NCBI RefSeq assembly: GCF_014898055.3
Contig: NW_023603184.1
Span: 34,099,359-34,163,358 of the forward strand
Length of the DNA: 64,000 bases
Direction of reading: 5' to 3'
From: Talpa occidentalis
Lineage: Eukaryota; Chordata; Mammalia; Eulipotyphla; Talpidae
Position 1 is the first letter of the stretch; every line of letters begins with the position of its first letter. Below, in pieces: positions 49,493 to 61,481 of the stretch. The position numbers and the translations under genes are program-made. The notes below the pieces were generated by a model. The model searched no databases, was not told the DNA's origin, and worked only from the letters and a program-made list of their open reading frames with translations.

Positions 49493-50099
49493 ATATGACA
49501 AAAGAACCAATAACATATTTTGGAGCAAGAAATGCCTCTTCAGTAAATGGTGTTGAGGAAACTAGATAGCCACATGCAAAAGAATAAACCTACATAAGTC
49601 TCTCATTCCATAAATAAAAATCTACTCAAAATGGGTAAAAGACTTGGATGTTAGACCTGAAACCATAAAATACATAGAAGAAATCATAGGCAAAATATGT
49701 CACAACATAAGTTTCAGTGATAACTTTGTATATACATTTCCAAAAGCAAGGAAAACAAAAAACAACACAAACAATTGAGACTACATCAAACTAAAGAGCT
49801 TCTGTACAACAAAAGTAGCTGTAATTAAAACAAAAAGACTCCCAATTGAATAGGGAAAAAAAAATTGCACACCATATATCTGACAAGGGGCCAATTTCGA
49901 GGACATATAAATAAGTCATACAACTAAATAGAAAGAAAACATCCCAATGAAAAAGTGATCAGAAGAGCTAAATGAACAGTTCTCAAAAGAAGACAAACAG
50001 ATGGCCAAGAAGCACATGAAAAAATGTTATCACCTTTATGAGGGAATTGCAAATCCAAACCCCAATGAGACACCACCTCACACCTGTGAGAATGTTCCA

Positions 50100-50313
50100 T
50101 ATTATAAACCAGAGACATTCTGCAGGGGGGAGAAGGGAGTAGGATCAAAACAGGAGTGGGAAGAGCATAAGGGACCATGAAGATGGTTCACAGGCGAATG
50201 GTGGTAGGAATCTCACAGGGACTATAACCTAGATGAAAATGTGTACATTGTACAAAAATGAAAAATGATGTAAAAAATATATATAATAAAATATAATAAA
50301 AAAGAGAGTGTTC
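50100..50313 (+). mobile_element. Short L1 3'-UTR insert inside older L1
   Basis: ataaaccagagacattctgc and a following G-rich segment match the start of the L1 3' UTR (compare 47063-47110), ending in an A-rich tail. It interrupts the surrounding ORF2 remnant between gttccatatt (50094-50103 region) and gttcaatatt (about 50309-50320), a probable target duplication. Confidence 0.6.
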
Positions 50314-51824
50314 AATATTTTAAAAAAGACCAAAAACAACAAATGCTAGGAGGAATTGGAGGAAAAGAAACTCTTTTACACTTTCAGTGGGAATATAAAC
50401 TGGTCCAGCCCCTATGGAAAGCAGTATGAAGTTTTTTCAGAAGATTAAAATATTAATATATTACCCAGCAATTACATTCCTAGGTATGTACCCAAAGAAC
50501 ATGTACCCAAAGACACTAATGTGAAGAAAAACTCACACTGCTGTGTTCATTGTAGCATTATTTATAATAGCCAAACTATGGAAACAACCTAATTGCTCTT
50601 TAAAAGACAAGTGGCTCAATAAGATGTGGTAAATATACACAATGGACTATTGCTCAGCAATCAAAAATGATAAACTCATGCCATTTGTGGCAGCATGGCT
50701 GGAGCTGGGGGAAGATAATGCTAAGCAAAATAAGTCAGAAGGAGAAATATCAATTGATGTCACTTATGTGTGGTATGTAGAGAAATCACACAAAGGGGGA
50801 GCAGAAATCAAACATTTTACAAAAATGAACAACAATATAAAAATATGTAAATAAGTAATAGTCAAAAAAAAAAAAATCACACAAAGGATCAAATAAAGCC
50901 AAACTCAAAACTTGCCCTTGAAAGTAGAATATAAAGCTGAGAGAATCAGAGGGGGAAAAAAAAGGGAGGAGGAGGCACAAGATGGGAAGGGAGCAGACTG
51001 GACTGTGGTGGTGGATTATGGATGCTTAGGTAGTGGGGGTGCCAGATAAAAACTCTGGAAGTGGAAAATTCTATACTTCTAATATACAAGGTAAACCGAC
51101 ATTACTTAAATTAAAAATAAATTATGTTAAATAAATAAATAAATAAAATCATCTAATCCAAGGGATGAAATAACTTTCCATTTATTTAGATCATCTTCTG
51201 TGTTCTTTACTAGAGCTCATTTTTCTTACCGTGGAGGTCTTATAAATGCTGGATTTATTTCTACATACTTTATAATTTTTGTTGCTACTGTGAATTGTAA
51301 CTTATTTTTAAAATTTATTTTCTGGTTGGTTATTACTGGTAGAGAAATTTGATATATATATATTTTTTTTTGTTGTGCTACTATCTAAGAAACTTCAAAC
51401 TTTACTACTTCTAACAGTGTGTTGATTAAGGATTTTTGTTTTTTCTTGGTGGGTAATCATATGAACAGCAAATAGTACAGTTATATATTTTGTCTTCAAT
51501 TTTTACATCTTTTTCTTATGGTTCTTTTATGACCCTTGTGGTTTTAATTGCATTTTCCAAATGCCTAATGATGTTCAACATCTTTTTCTTCCTTGTTAGC
51601 CATTTGTGTATCTTCCTTGAAGACATGCCTTTTTAAGTCCTTTGCCCATTTTTAAATCTTTTGGATCTTGAGTGGCATGTTCTTTATATATTGTGGATAT
51701 TAGGCCCTAATGAGATAATATGATTTATACTTTCTTCAGTTCCCTGGGTAGTCTTTTTACTACTTTGTTAAAAGTAAGTTAAAAAACACAAAGCTCCCCT
51801 GCTTGGTTTTAGTTGTTGTTATTT

Positions 51825-52088
51825 TTTTTAAAGATTTATTTATTTATACATACAAAAACTGGGGTACAGGCCAGAATTGTGGGGGGTGAGAGGATTCACC
51901 AGAGACAGAGGGGGGAACAGAACAGGCAGACTGACCAAAATACACTGCCGAGGGGAGCAGCGGGCGAGTCAGGAGAGGTCTGCTGCACCATGTGGGTAGC
52001 TCCCTGGCCAGGGATCAAACTTGTGCTGCAGTGGCTATGGCAAGTTTCATACGTTGTGTCTTACTCCCTTGCACCACTAGGGAGGCCT
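51825..52088 (-). mobile_element. tRNA-derived SINE (copy 9)
   Basis: Reverse SINE: ttaaagatttatttatttat tail at left, caccactagggaggcc head at right. Absent from the paralogous position near 59980, so it postdates the segmental duplication. Confidence 0.9.
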
Positions 52089-52734
52089 CTGTTGTTTTAA
52101 TTAAACATCTACTTGTAACATTCAGTTATAACCTTTGGGCAATTTTCCAGAGTTCAAATAAAATTTATCCTGACAGTACTTTCTATGACTATTTTTGCAA
52201 TTTTTACAAAGAACTTCTTTGGGATATCTTTAACCTTATCATTTTAATTTTGTTGTCAATTGTTTTGATTTCATTTTTTTTGTCTAAATTATTTTCCTGA
52301 TTGTACCTTGGGTTTGCTTTGTTAGCTACTCATCCTGCCCCAATTCTCCCTAGCAGCTTAAAAGAGATACCTAAATTTATTTTTTTCCTCTTCTCTGCAT
52401 TTTAATGAGGTGCTACTAACATACCCTATATGTACCAATCTTATTTAAGAAATATTATATATGGATATGTCTGTGTAACCATAATATAGGTGAGAATATA
52501 GAGCATTCTCAGCACATAAAAAGGTTCCCAGTCAACTCCAAATTAACACCCCACCCCACACAAAGGTAAATATTATTTGGCATTCTACGAAATATAAATT
52601 AATTTTGATTTTTCTTGAAATTCAAACAAATGAAACCTTACAGTATGTATTTCTTTATGTGTCTAGTTTCATTTACTCAAAATCACTCTGTATATTCATT
52701 CATGTGGTGTATATAGTAATAGCTCCTTAATTCT

Positions 52735-53005
52735 TTTTTTTTTTAAGATTTATTTATTTATCCATACAAGAACCCGGGTATAGGCCAGATGTGCGTGAGG
52801 TTGAAAGGATTCACCAGAGACAGAGCCAGGAACAGAACAGGCGGACTGATGAAACACACTGCTGAGGGGAGCAGTAGGTGAGACAGGAGAGGTCTGCTGT
52901 ACCATGTGGGAGCCTCGCCGGCCGGCAGGCAATGAACTGGCACTGCAGAGGCTGCAGACAACTTCACAGTGGGGCACTCAAGCGCCTGGGTCACCAGGGA
53001 GGCCC
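52735..53005 (-). mobile_element. tRNA-derived SINE (copy 10)
   Basis: Reverse SINE with exact target duplication tagctccttaattct at 52720-52734 and 53006-53020. Not present in copy B of the duplication. Confidence 0.95.
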
Positions 53006-53222
53006 TAGCTCCTTAATTCTTAATTATTCAATAGTGTTCCAGTGCAAGACTTTCTTGTTTTTATTCATGTATTGTCCATGAAAATTTATATATTTTTTCA
53101 TTTTTGGCTACTAACAACAAGACTGTTGTCAACTTTCTTCTGCATACTCGCGGTGGATATAAACTCTTGTCTCTATATGGTATATACTCAGGAGTGGAAT
53201 TATAGTGTTATAGGATGGAAGT

Positions 53223-54655
53223 CACTTTCCCCTCTTGGGAACCTTCAGGGAGGAAACAGAGTACGGGATCTGCCCTAATGATTCAGAATTCTCCTGGGCA
53301 CTTAGGCAGCTCCAGAGGCTGCTCCTAGGATCGCCCTGTTCACCTCATTTAAGCTGAAGGAGTGCTGAACTGTGTGCCCTGAGGTCAATGATAAGACTTC
53401 TAGATAGAGCAGGAGGACTTGGGAAGTGTGGGGATTCTCCCTCCTGCCTTGGCCTTGATCTGGACTTTGCAGGTTTTATCGAGCACTTTAACTAGGTGAC
53501 AAGATGCCCAGAGCTTTGTCTCTGCCCATTCTGCAGCCAGGGCATCTGTAGTGGTCTCACCGAGAGTGGAGTGTCCTTACTGGCTCTGACAAATTTGATC
53601 TTTTTTCTCAGATGAGCACGTGTTGATTGGATCATTAGAGAGAAAGAGAAAGAGAAGGCACAGGTTCAAGGAAGAAAGAATGACCTGGCATACAGTTGTA
53701 GAGACTTGTATTCAATTTTTTAGATGTTGTTTTTAAAATTCAGCTACTATTGTCCAACAATCTGACTCTTAGGGGTAAACCTATAACAGATCCAGCCAAG
53801 GCTTGTTCCCATTGGATCTAAGCCGCGATTACAGCGTGAGTCTGCCTGAGAAGAAGATTCTGCTCCTTGCTGAAGGAGACATAAGAGGATTTCCATGGAG
53901 TTGGTATTAACCGTTTGGGTGGATATTCTGTGTCTCTGTTGAGTTTGCTTGGAAGATAGTAAGTGGGTAAGGAGAGTAGGGAAGAGGTGATTTTTGGTAA
54001 AAAAAGAACTTGGAATCATGGCTGAAATTTAGCCCATTCTCTTGGTTTTTATGGTTTTTCCTTGGCAGCCTCTTCCAAAAAATAGGTCATGTTAGACAAT
54101 TCCTGGTTATGTGACTTTGTAATCCTGTTTCAGACCCAGTAGTAGATGCCATATTTAGATAAATGAATTTACAAGTTGATGTTGAATCAGGGGAAAAGGC
54201 AGAGTAAGATCAAAGTGAGCTTGGTAGTAAACATGATTTTTTCAGAAAAGCTCCCTGACCTGAATGCAGATTCACAGTCACCTGGGGGAGCATTTCCACC
54301 TCACATTTGCATGAGAAAATAACAAGATTTTAAACTGACATCAGGGGAGATCAGGGGTTTCGCCTTCTAATGCTGTATGCCCAGGGTCGGGGCGCTCCTA
54401 GCACCTGACAGGTTGGGCGCTCCTAGCACCTGACAGGTTACAGGAGACACCTGATTCACACTCACCCTAGTTTCCTGCTGCTTTGGCTCAGTTGAGACCA
54501 GTTCAAAGAACATGCGCTGGACACTTACTCTGGCAGGCTTTATCTCATTCGCTGTGCTTAAAGATGAGTCAGATGTCATTCCTGTCCGGGAACATCTCAC
54601 AGCTATTAAGAAAGTAAATTGAATGTAATTGGTTAAGAGCTATGATGGAGGTAAG
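53223..54655. repeat. High-identity block in duplication, copy A
   Basis: About 1.43 kb that matches 61482-62862 at roughly 2-5 differences per 100 bases by eye, while both flanks differ at about 20 per 100. No protein-coding frame is conserved between the copies. A strong donor-like gctatgatggag|gtaagt sits at the right end (about 54651), suggesting a possible upstream OR exon. Confidence 0.8.
54390..54439. repeat. 25-bp tandem duplication
   Basis: gggcgctcctagcacctgac + aggtt occurs exactly twice. The paralogous site near 62634 has one copy only. Confidence 0.92.
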
Positions 54656-54718
54656 TGTGTGAGGATGTCCATGTACTGCAAATCCAGGGCATATTAGATG
54701 TTTGAGAATATGTGTATT

Positions 54719-54734
54719 TGTGTGTGTGTGTGTG
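54719..54734 (+). repeat. (TG)n microsatellite
   Basis: About eight TG units; the paralogous tract at 62919-62943 is longer. Confidence 0.85.
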
Positions 54735-55960
54735 TATGTGTGTAGGGGGTTAGGGTGGGTGGGGGTGGATAATGGGGAATATTTGTGAGCAGAAAAGAGT
54801 GGTCCTGCGTAATATTTCTCCTATATGGAATCCTGGGGAAAATATGTTGTAATTAGTCAGATAAAGAAGGCATAGAGAACTGCAATATCTTGTATTTGCC
54901 TTTGCATTAAGCTAATCACTGATTGGAGGTATTCCTTAGGAATTTCTGACAGTGTTTCCTTTTAAGGGCTATATCTCTTTATGGAGAAACATGGTTTACT
55001 TACCATTTTCTCTGAGATCTAGACATGATCATTACAGTTGCACCAATTTCTACTCTGGAAGGGTATGAATTGTAGGGGAGAGATAAGTCTAGCAGACCTG
55101 AGCTGAACCTGAAACCTAACACTCTAAGGACCAAACAGTTAACACCTTCCACAAGATGGATGAGAGTTAGAAATGCACCTATCTTAAAGTAGCCTGTGTT
55201 CTCAATATTTATTTTTATATCAGCTATTTTGACAATAAGTTACATTTTCCTTTAGAATCAATTTTATGTTAGCTTGATTGAACACTCACTGGCCCAGTGC
55301 ATGCATTCATTAAATGAATATTTGCTGTGAGTCTATAATGTTCCAAGGACCACACAGGCATGGGGGAATGAAACATGCAATAAGTATAGTATTTGCTCAG
55401 AAAACACAGTAATTGAATATTTAAAGTGTAATGGTTGTTCAAAGGAAGTGGTGCTACTCTGTGTAGTAAGCATAGAGAAAGAAAAATAATTTTCCCTCTT
55501 CCATTCTCAGGTCTTGGTTGAGACATCCCTTATAATAAAAGCTTAGAGGTTTGGTCATTCTCTATTTCCCCTACCAGAGGGAGCCATATTTACAAATGGA
55601 AATTTCCTTATGAATGGAAATTTCTTTCACAAAAGGTATGCTTTTGGGTTTTGGACCTTTTCTGTTGATTCTTCAAAGTAGTTAGCCCAAAATAATCCTC
55701 ATGCTAAAGACAGGTATTTTGAGCTGTCACATTTTGCAAATATTTGAATAAAGAGACCATGCTGAGCAAATCAGTAGGATTTAAAAAATGCATGGTTTCC
55801 TACTTATGTGGCAGAGAAAATAACTGGAATGATAACCTACAGTCAAAGGAGGGAGACAGTGTTTTAATTGTTCATTTTTTATTTCAACAATGAATTAAAC
55901 TCAAAATTTTTGACTCACAAACCCATCTGATGTCTAAAATTCCATTATCAGATTGCAGAG

Positions 55961-57374
55961 AGTGTGATGATCTCTTTTTGAGAATCTCCTGGAATTCCTT
56001 TAGCTCATACGTTTTTAACTGGGAGTTTAATTGTTTCTTCAATTTGATGTGAATGACACTTTCATTTTTACTGAGTCTAACTGAAATTTAAAATTTCCTT
56101 ATTTGAATGTAGGCAACCACCCAAAGCAGCATTAGCAGTATCCTTGAAACTACCACTTATAGATAAGAAGTATTTTTATATCACATTGTAGCTGTTGAAG
56201 TTATCTCAAACTATTACTGAAGCTCAGGCTACTTTGAAATCTGGTAGTTATTGACCCTGCCAGAACAATTTAAAATTTAAAGTACAAAAAAAGAACTGTA
56301 TTATAATACTCCATAATTGTTTTTCACTTATTTTGATAAACCTATTTGCTATTAATGATTTCATTGGAAATGCTATACTTTGTAGTTGATGTATTTAAAA
56401 TATTGTTTTGAAGAACCTTTCCAGACAGATAAAGTGTTAATAGTCCAAACCTCATATAGGACCTTAAACCTTAGAATTTACAGTAAATTTCTGTCCCCTT
56501 TTTGGGAATATTCCATGAAATTTTACTATTGCTCCAAAATTCTTGCAAATCTACCTAAAACTGTTAGAAGGCTTTTAATTCAACTACACCGTGTGATCAA
56601 ATAGTTTTTATTTATTTAACCAATAATTTATTGAATAAAGCTCTGGGCTATGTCAATTAAGAACATAAAGTGAAAAAGACATAGACAGTTTTTAAAGGAG
56701 TTTTTAATCTCTGGCAGTATAGAAAGAATGCAAGACAGTGAGAGAAAATGGGTTGGAGTTGACAGTGTAGTGCTGTTTCCTTTGAACAGAGAAAAATAGT
56801 CAAACTGGTGGTTTAAATGGATACCCATTGGTTACCATAATGGTCTTGCTACTTGGGAAGTTCAATGCCCATTAAAATTATTTTGGATCTCCTGCTGAAG
56901 GTGGGGATTGGATTGCACATGAGATAATGGTACACTCTCCAGTTAACATTGGTTTCACAACTCCTTAAAACAGGTTATTCTCTCTAACAAAAATGTAATG
57001 TCTGCAAGGTACTTTGGCTCTATTTGATTTCTATTTCCTTAAGTGAGTACCTTTTAGAGGAAAGACATCAGATTCACTTTTACATCCAAAGAATTAACAA
57101 AACCACCATCAAGAGATGGGGGAAGTATGACAAGAGTAGTCAAGAGTAGTAGAGGTCTCAAGGGTTTTAGATGATAATCAAGTGAAATTAAATGGTGAGA
57201 CTTCATAAAGGAATTGAATCTACTTTTCCATTATTAAAAGTATAATATACACAATAAAAGATGATTCTTTTGATCTACAATTCCCTTGCCAGAAGACTCT
57301 AGAAATGAATATACCATCTTATCAATTATTGTTTTTCAGCATTGGAATTGTTCCAACTAAAGAGCATGGTAATG
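55961..57374. other. 5' flank of OR2D2
   Basis: No coding sequence is supported. OR upstream non-coding exons and promoters are expected in this kind of interval, but I cannot place one. Confidence 0.4.
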
Positions 57375-57390
57375 TTCTAAAAACCTTCTT

Positions 57391-57500
57391 TTTTTTAATT
57401 AAATATTTTATTTTATATAATTCTTACATCTTTTTCATCTTTGCACAATGTATGCATTTTCATTTCGGTTATATTCCCCATACACTTGCACCCCCTCTTA
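57391..57500 (-). mobile_element. Very short L1 3' tail insertion
   Basis: A 110-bp reverse L1 3' end flanked by exact target duplication ttctaaaaaccttctt (57375-57390 and 57501-57516). It lies about 150 bp upstream of the OR2D2 ATG, antisense to it. Confidence 0.93.
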
Positions 57501-57650
57501 TTCTAAAAACCTTCTTAAGGGGGTTCCTTAAGTGACTGGTAGCGATTGGCTGTGATTCATAAGTCATCTAACATTGAACTCTCATTTTATAGATTATGCA
57601 CACCCACATTTAGCCTACAGTGATTTCTTTTCTGAAAGGAGAAACAAAGT

Positions 57651-58604
57651 ATGAGCCAGACCAATCAGACACAGGTGACAGAATTCCTCCTCCTGGGACT
57701 CTCAGATGACCCCTACACCCAGCAGCTGCTGTTCATCTTGTTCTTGGGTGTCTACCTGGTCACAGTGCTTGGGAATCTGCTTCTCATGACTCTTGTGCAG
57801 ATGGACTCCCGGCTTCACACACCCATGTATTTCTTCCTCTGCAACTTATCTCTGGCTGACCTCTGTTTCTCTACCAACATCGTTCCTCAGGCCCTAGCCC
57901 ACCTGCTCTCCAGGAGGAAGGTAATTTCCTTCCCACGTTGTGCAGCTCAGCTTCTGCTCTTCCTCATTTTTGGGTGCACTCAGTGTGCCCTTCTGGCAGT
58001 GATGTCCTATGACCGGTATGTGGCCATCTGCAAGCCCTTGCAGTACCCCAGCATCATGACTTGGAGGGTGTGCGTCCAGCTGGCTGCAGGGTCATGGGCC
58101 AGTGGCATGCTGGTGTCTGTGGTGGATACCACCTTCACGCTGAGACTGCCCTACCGAGGCAGCAACAGTATCTCCCATTTCTTTTGTGAGGCCCCTGCAC
58201 TGTTGACCCTGGCGTCGACAGACATCCACACTACAGAGATGGTTATTTTCCTCATGGGGGTTGTGATTCTCCTCATACCTGTTTCCCTAATTCTGGTATC
58301 CTATGGCCACATCATAGTGACTGTGATCAGGATGAAATCGGCTGCAGGGAGACTCAAGGCGTTCTCTACCTGTGGTTCCCACCTTATCGTGGTCATCCTC
58401 TTTTATGGGTCAGGAATTGTCACCTACATGACACCAAAATCCTCCAAAGAACAGGAAAAACTTGTGTCCGTGTTCTATGCAATGGTGACCCCCATGCTTA
58501 ACCCCCTCATATACAGTCTGAAGAACAAAGATGTGAAGGGAGCTCTGAGGAAAGTAACCACAAAGAATTTCCCATGCAGGCTTGGAAGCTTGCACCGGCG
58601 GTGA
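57651..58604 (+). CDS. OR2D2: Olfactory receptor OR2D2
   Basis: Single-exon, 317-residue class II olfactory receptor. It begins MSQTNQTQV with an NQT glycosylation site. Hallmarks follow in order: GN in TM1, [69 protein letters not shown], and [16 protein letters not shown]. All framework residues for a working GPCR are present. It agrees closely with my memory of human OR2D2. It shares [21 protein letters not shown] segments with the OR2D3 gene 22 kb away. A plausible acceptor (ttcttttctgaaag) precedes the ATG by about 12 bases. The C-terminal tail runs about nine residues past what I recall for human. Confidence 0.95.
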   Translation: MSQTNQTQVTEFLLLGLSDDPYTQQLLFILFLGVYLVTVLGNLLLMTLVQMDSRLHTPMYFFLCNLSLADLCFSTNIVPQALAHLLSRRKVISFPRCAAQLLLFLIFGCTQCALLAVMSYDRYVAICKPLQYPSIMTWRVCVQLAAGSWASGMLVSVVDTTFTLRLPYRGSNSISHFFCEAPALLTLASTDIHTTEMVIFLMGVVILLIPVSLILVSYGHIIVTVIRMKSAAGRLKAFSTCGSHLIVVILFYGSGIVTYMTPKSSKEQEKLVSVFYAMVTPMLNPLIYSLKNKDVKGALRKVTTKNFPCRLGSLHRR

Positions 58605-59285
58605 TTCCCTCCTGGCTCTCCCTTCGAAGACTGAGGAGCTCCCTCAGCAAGACTGGAGTATGGTCAGATCTCATTCTTGGCTTTATTGTGGATCCATTCT
58701 CCACCTCTCATCCATCACTCCTTTGTGTAAGGAGAAGGACAGCAGCTGTTGAAGATAATTCCTGGAATTCAATTCAGTAATTGAAGGGGGCTCTGCCTCC
58801 TTCTGCTTGGTCCTTTGATACCTAAGAGTTAAGATATACCCTGAGAAATGTTTATATTTTATAAGCCCTGCAACCTGTAAAATCTATCTTTTTTTTTAAT
58901 CACGCTATCTACCCCTGATCCTAACCAACTTCATTATTTCTGTTCGAATCAATGAATTTCTTTTTATTATCAAATAATAAAAGATGTGTAAGCATTCTAT
59001 AATCACTTACTGTGAGCTAGATGCTACCTGTGTGTTTCCTTTTGAAATGGGGCAAACCTGGGGGCCTGGGGATTACCCCTTTGATTACCCATGTACTTGT
59101 CAATGCAGGACACGGAGAGAAGACCAACATTAAAAGGATTCACTTACATCAGAAAGAGAGAGATCGTGCCAGAGAGCGTGAGAGTGCAATGGAGAGGCAG
59201 GGGAGGGAATGGTGACAGGTAAGCACTGTGGCAGGAGGCCCTGAGGCAGGAGCTGAGTCCAAGTTTCTGCTCTCAAACTTTATGT
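58605..59285. other. OR2D2: 3' flank of OR2D2
   Basis: AATAAA-like signals occur near 58975. A GA-rich stretch lies at 59150-59215. No other feature is supported. Confidence 0.4.
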
Positions 59286-59289
59286 CCCT

Positions 59290-59935
59290 CATCTGTCTTC
59301 CAGGTGCCTGAATACTATGTTTATTCATTCCTCTGATAATGGACATTGGGTTGTGTCCACCTTTAAGCTATTGTGAATAATGTTGCTATGAACATTCATG
59401 TACAAGTTTTTATTTCAAAACTTATTTTCAATTCTCTTGGGTATATACACAAGAATGCAAACGCAGGTCATGTGGTAATTCTCTACTTACCTTGCTTAGG
59501 AACTACCAAGGTGTTCTTCATAGTGGCAACACCATTTTACAATTTCAGTAGCAATGTATGGATGTTCAGTGATTCTATATCCTGATCAATATTTGCTCTT
59601 TTCCCTTTCTTTCTTTGCTTTCCATTTTCTTTCTCCTTTCTTTCTTTCCACTTAAAATTGTGGATATCCTTGTGGGTATCAGTGGTATCTCACTGTGGTT
59701 TTAATTTGTATTTCCTAGTGTCTAAGGATGCCCAGTGTCTTTCCTGTGCTTGTTAGCCATTTGTGTATATCTTTGAAGACATGCCTGTGCAAGTCCTTTG
59801 CCCATTTAAAAATTTTTGGTTCTCGAGTGACATGTTCTTTATATATTCTGGGTACTAGGCCCTCATCAGCTGACATAATTTAAATATTTTCTTCAGTTCC
59901 TTGGGTAGTCTTTTTACTACTTTGTTAAGAATAAG
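59290..59935 (-). mobile_element. Old reverse L1 fragment
   Basis: Antisense L1-like wording: aagctattgtgaataatgtt, tctcttgggtatatacac, gttagccatttgtgtata and agtcctttgcccattt. Its right part is shared with copy A (51540-51780), so that part predates the duplication. Confidence 0.6.
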
Positions 59936-60751
59936 TTAAAAAACACAAAACTCTCCTACTTGGCTTTCGTTGTCTTTTTTCCGTTTATTAAACATCCATG
60001 TGCAATATTCAGCTGTAAACTTTGGATTGTTTTCCAGAGTTCGTGTAAGGTTTATTCTGACAGTATTTTCTATGCTTTCTTTGGAGCGAGTATTTCTTTG
60101 GAGCAATGGCCCCTTGGATTCTTCTCCTTCACTATTTGCTCTCTTAACCATCATTTTTGACAGAGTTTGGTTATTTTAGCAATCTTTACAAAGAACTAGT
60201 TTGGGATATTGTTAATCTTACCATACTTGTATTTTGTTGTCTTTCATTGATTGCTTCTTTTATCTTTTTATTTCCCTGTTTGTACTTTGGATTTGCTCTG
60301 TTTCTTTGCTCTTCCCACCGCATCCCAGTAGCTTAAACTAAATGCTGAACTTTATTTTCTCTCTTGTTCTATTTCAATGAGGTATATGCACCAATCTTAA
60401 GTTCAAGGTATATGATATGAGTATCCCTCTATGTAACCATGATGCAGATGAGAACGTAGAGCATTCTCAGCACATCAGAAAATTCCCAGTCAACTCTAAA
60501 TTAACATCCCTTGAGGGTAACTATTATTTGAAATTCTAGAGATACATAAATTCATTGCTTTTTCTTGAACTTCAAATAAATGGAATCCTACAGTATGTAT
60601 TTCTTTTTGTGTCTGGTTTCATTTACTAAACACTGTTGGGGTTTAGATGTTGGGATTTGGTGAGTGGGGTCCTTGGGTCCCTCTGAGAAAGATTTTGAAA
60701 GAGTATCCTGCTCAGTGGCACAGGCAAGTTTGCTAAGGATAAAGACTTTTG

Positions 60752-61327
60752 CATAGTGCAAACTGGTCAAACCATTATGGAAGCCTGTGTGGAGATTCCT
60801 CAACCTACTAAAGACAGAGATTCTATATGATCCAGCAATTCCACTCCTAGATATTTACCCAAAGGACACAGAAACATTAATTCCAAAGAGCACCTGCACC
60901 CCTATGTTTATTGCAGCACTATTTACAATAGCTAAGCTTTGGAAACAACTTAAATGCCCCAAAATAGATGACTGGATCAAGAAGATGTGGTACATATACA
61001 CCATGGAATATTACTCAGCATTCAAAAAAGATAAATACATGTAATTTGCAGCAACATGGATGGAGCTGGACGGGATCATGCTCAGCGAAATAAGCCAGAA
61101 AGAAAAAGAAAAATACCAGATGGTCTCACTCATAGCAGGAATCTAAAAAACCTAAATAAGGGACCAGGAAGAAGAATAACTATAAGAAAGAAAAAATCAA
61201 AATCAACAAATAACTATGAACCAGAGACACACTATGGAGGGGGGCCAGGAAAGGAGGGTTTGGGGTCAAAATAAGGGGGTTGCAATTGTATGGGGAATAT
61301 AAAAATAAAATTAAAAAAAAAAAAGAA
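60752..61327 (+). mobile_element. 5'-truncated L1 3' end
   Basis: Matches the terminal ORF2 and 3' UTR of the L1 at 46610-47165, ending in AAAATAAAATT(A)n. Flanks aaagacttttgca (about 60739-60751) and aaggcttttgca (about 61330-61341) form an imperfect target duplication. Its ORF2 part has an open frame ending in a stop at 61042. Confidence 0.88.
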
Positions 61328-61481
61328 AAAAAGGCTTTTGCACAGACAAAACAGGCAAAGACTGCATTTGCAAAATTTAGGTTTATTAGAAAAAAGGAAA
61401 AAAGTAGTACCTGCATAAACACAAGAGGACAGTGAGTTACATCTTTAAAATGTTGTTTTCTGTCCTTTACCTTGGAATCAC

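Larger units (their letters stand above)
48581..51145 (+). mobile_element. 5'-truncated L1, itself interrupted
   Basis: L1 ORF2 3' half and 3' end in many broken frames. Target duplication aaatcatctaatccatgg (48563-48580) and aaatcatctaatccaagg (51146-51163) differ at one base. The tail is (AAAT)n. It is older than the L1 at 40866. It contains an LTR (48903-49492) and a short L1-tail-like insert (about 50100-50313). Confidence 0.88.
48310..51530 (-). mobile_element. Old reverse L1 interrupted by younger insertions
   Basis: Left part (48310-48580) reads as antisense L1 (gtgacttggcgatatctttt, gttattggtattaccctaaa). It resumes after 51164 (catttatttagatcatcttc, ggtcttataaatgctggatt). The whole of 48581-51145 was inserted later. 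Confidence 0.65.
51530..55960. repeat. Segmental duplication, copy A (upstream of OR2D2)
   Basis: Collinear with 59690-63960. Anchors include aagttaaaaaacacaaa (51776/59934), agagcattctcagcacat (52500/60460), a 1.4-kb near-identical block (53223-54655/61482-62862), and aacatgcaataa (55372/63123). Copy A carries two private SINEs and an L1-like stretch at 52680-53220. Confidence 0.85.

Noticed and set aside
60787..61044. 85-codon frame resembling ORF2p C-terminus
   Set aside because: It is the truncated tail of an L1, not a gene.
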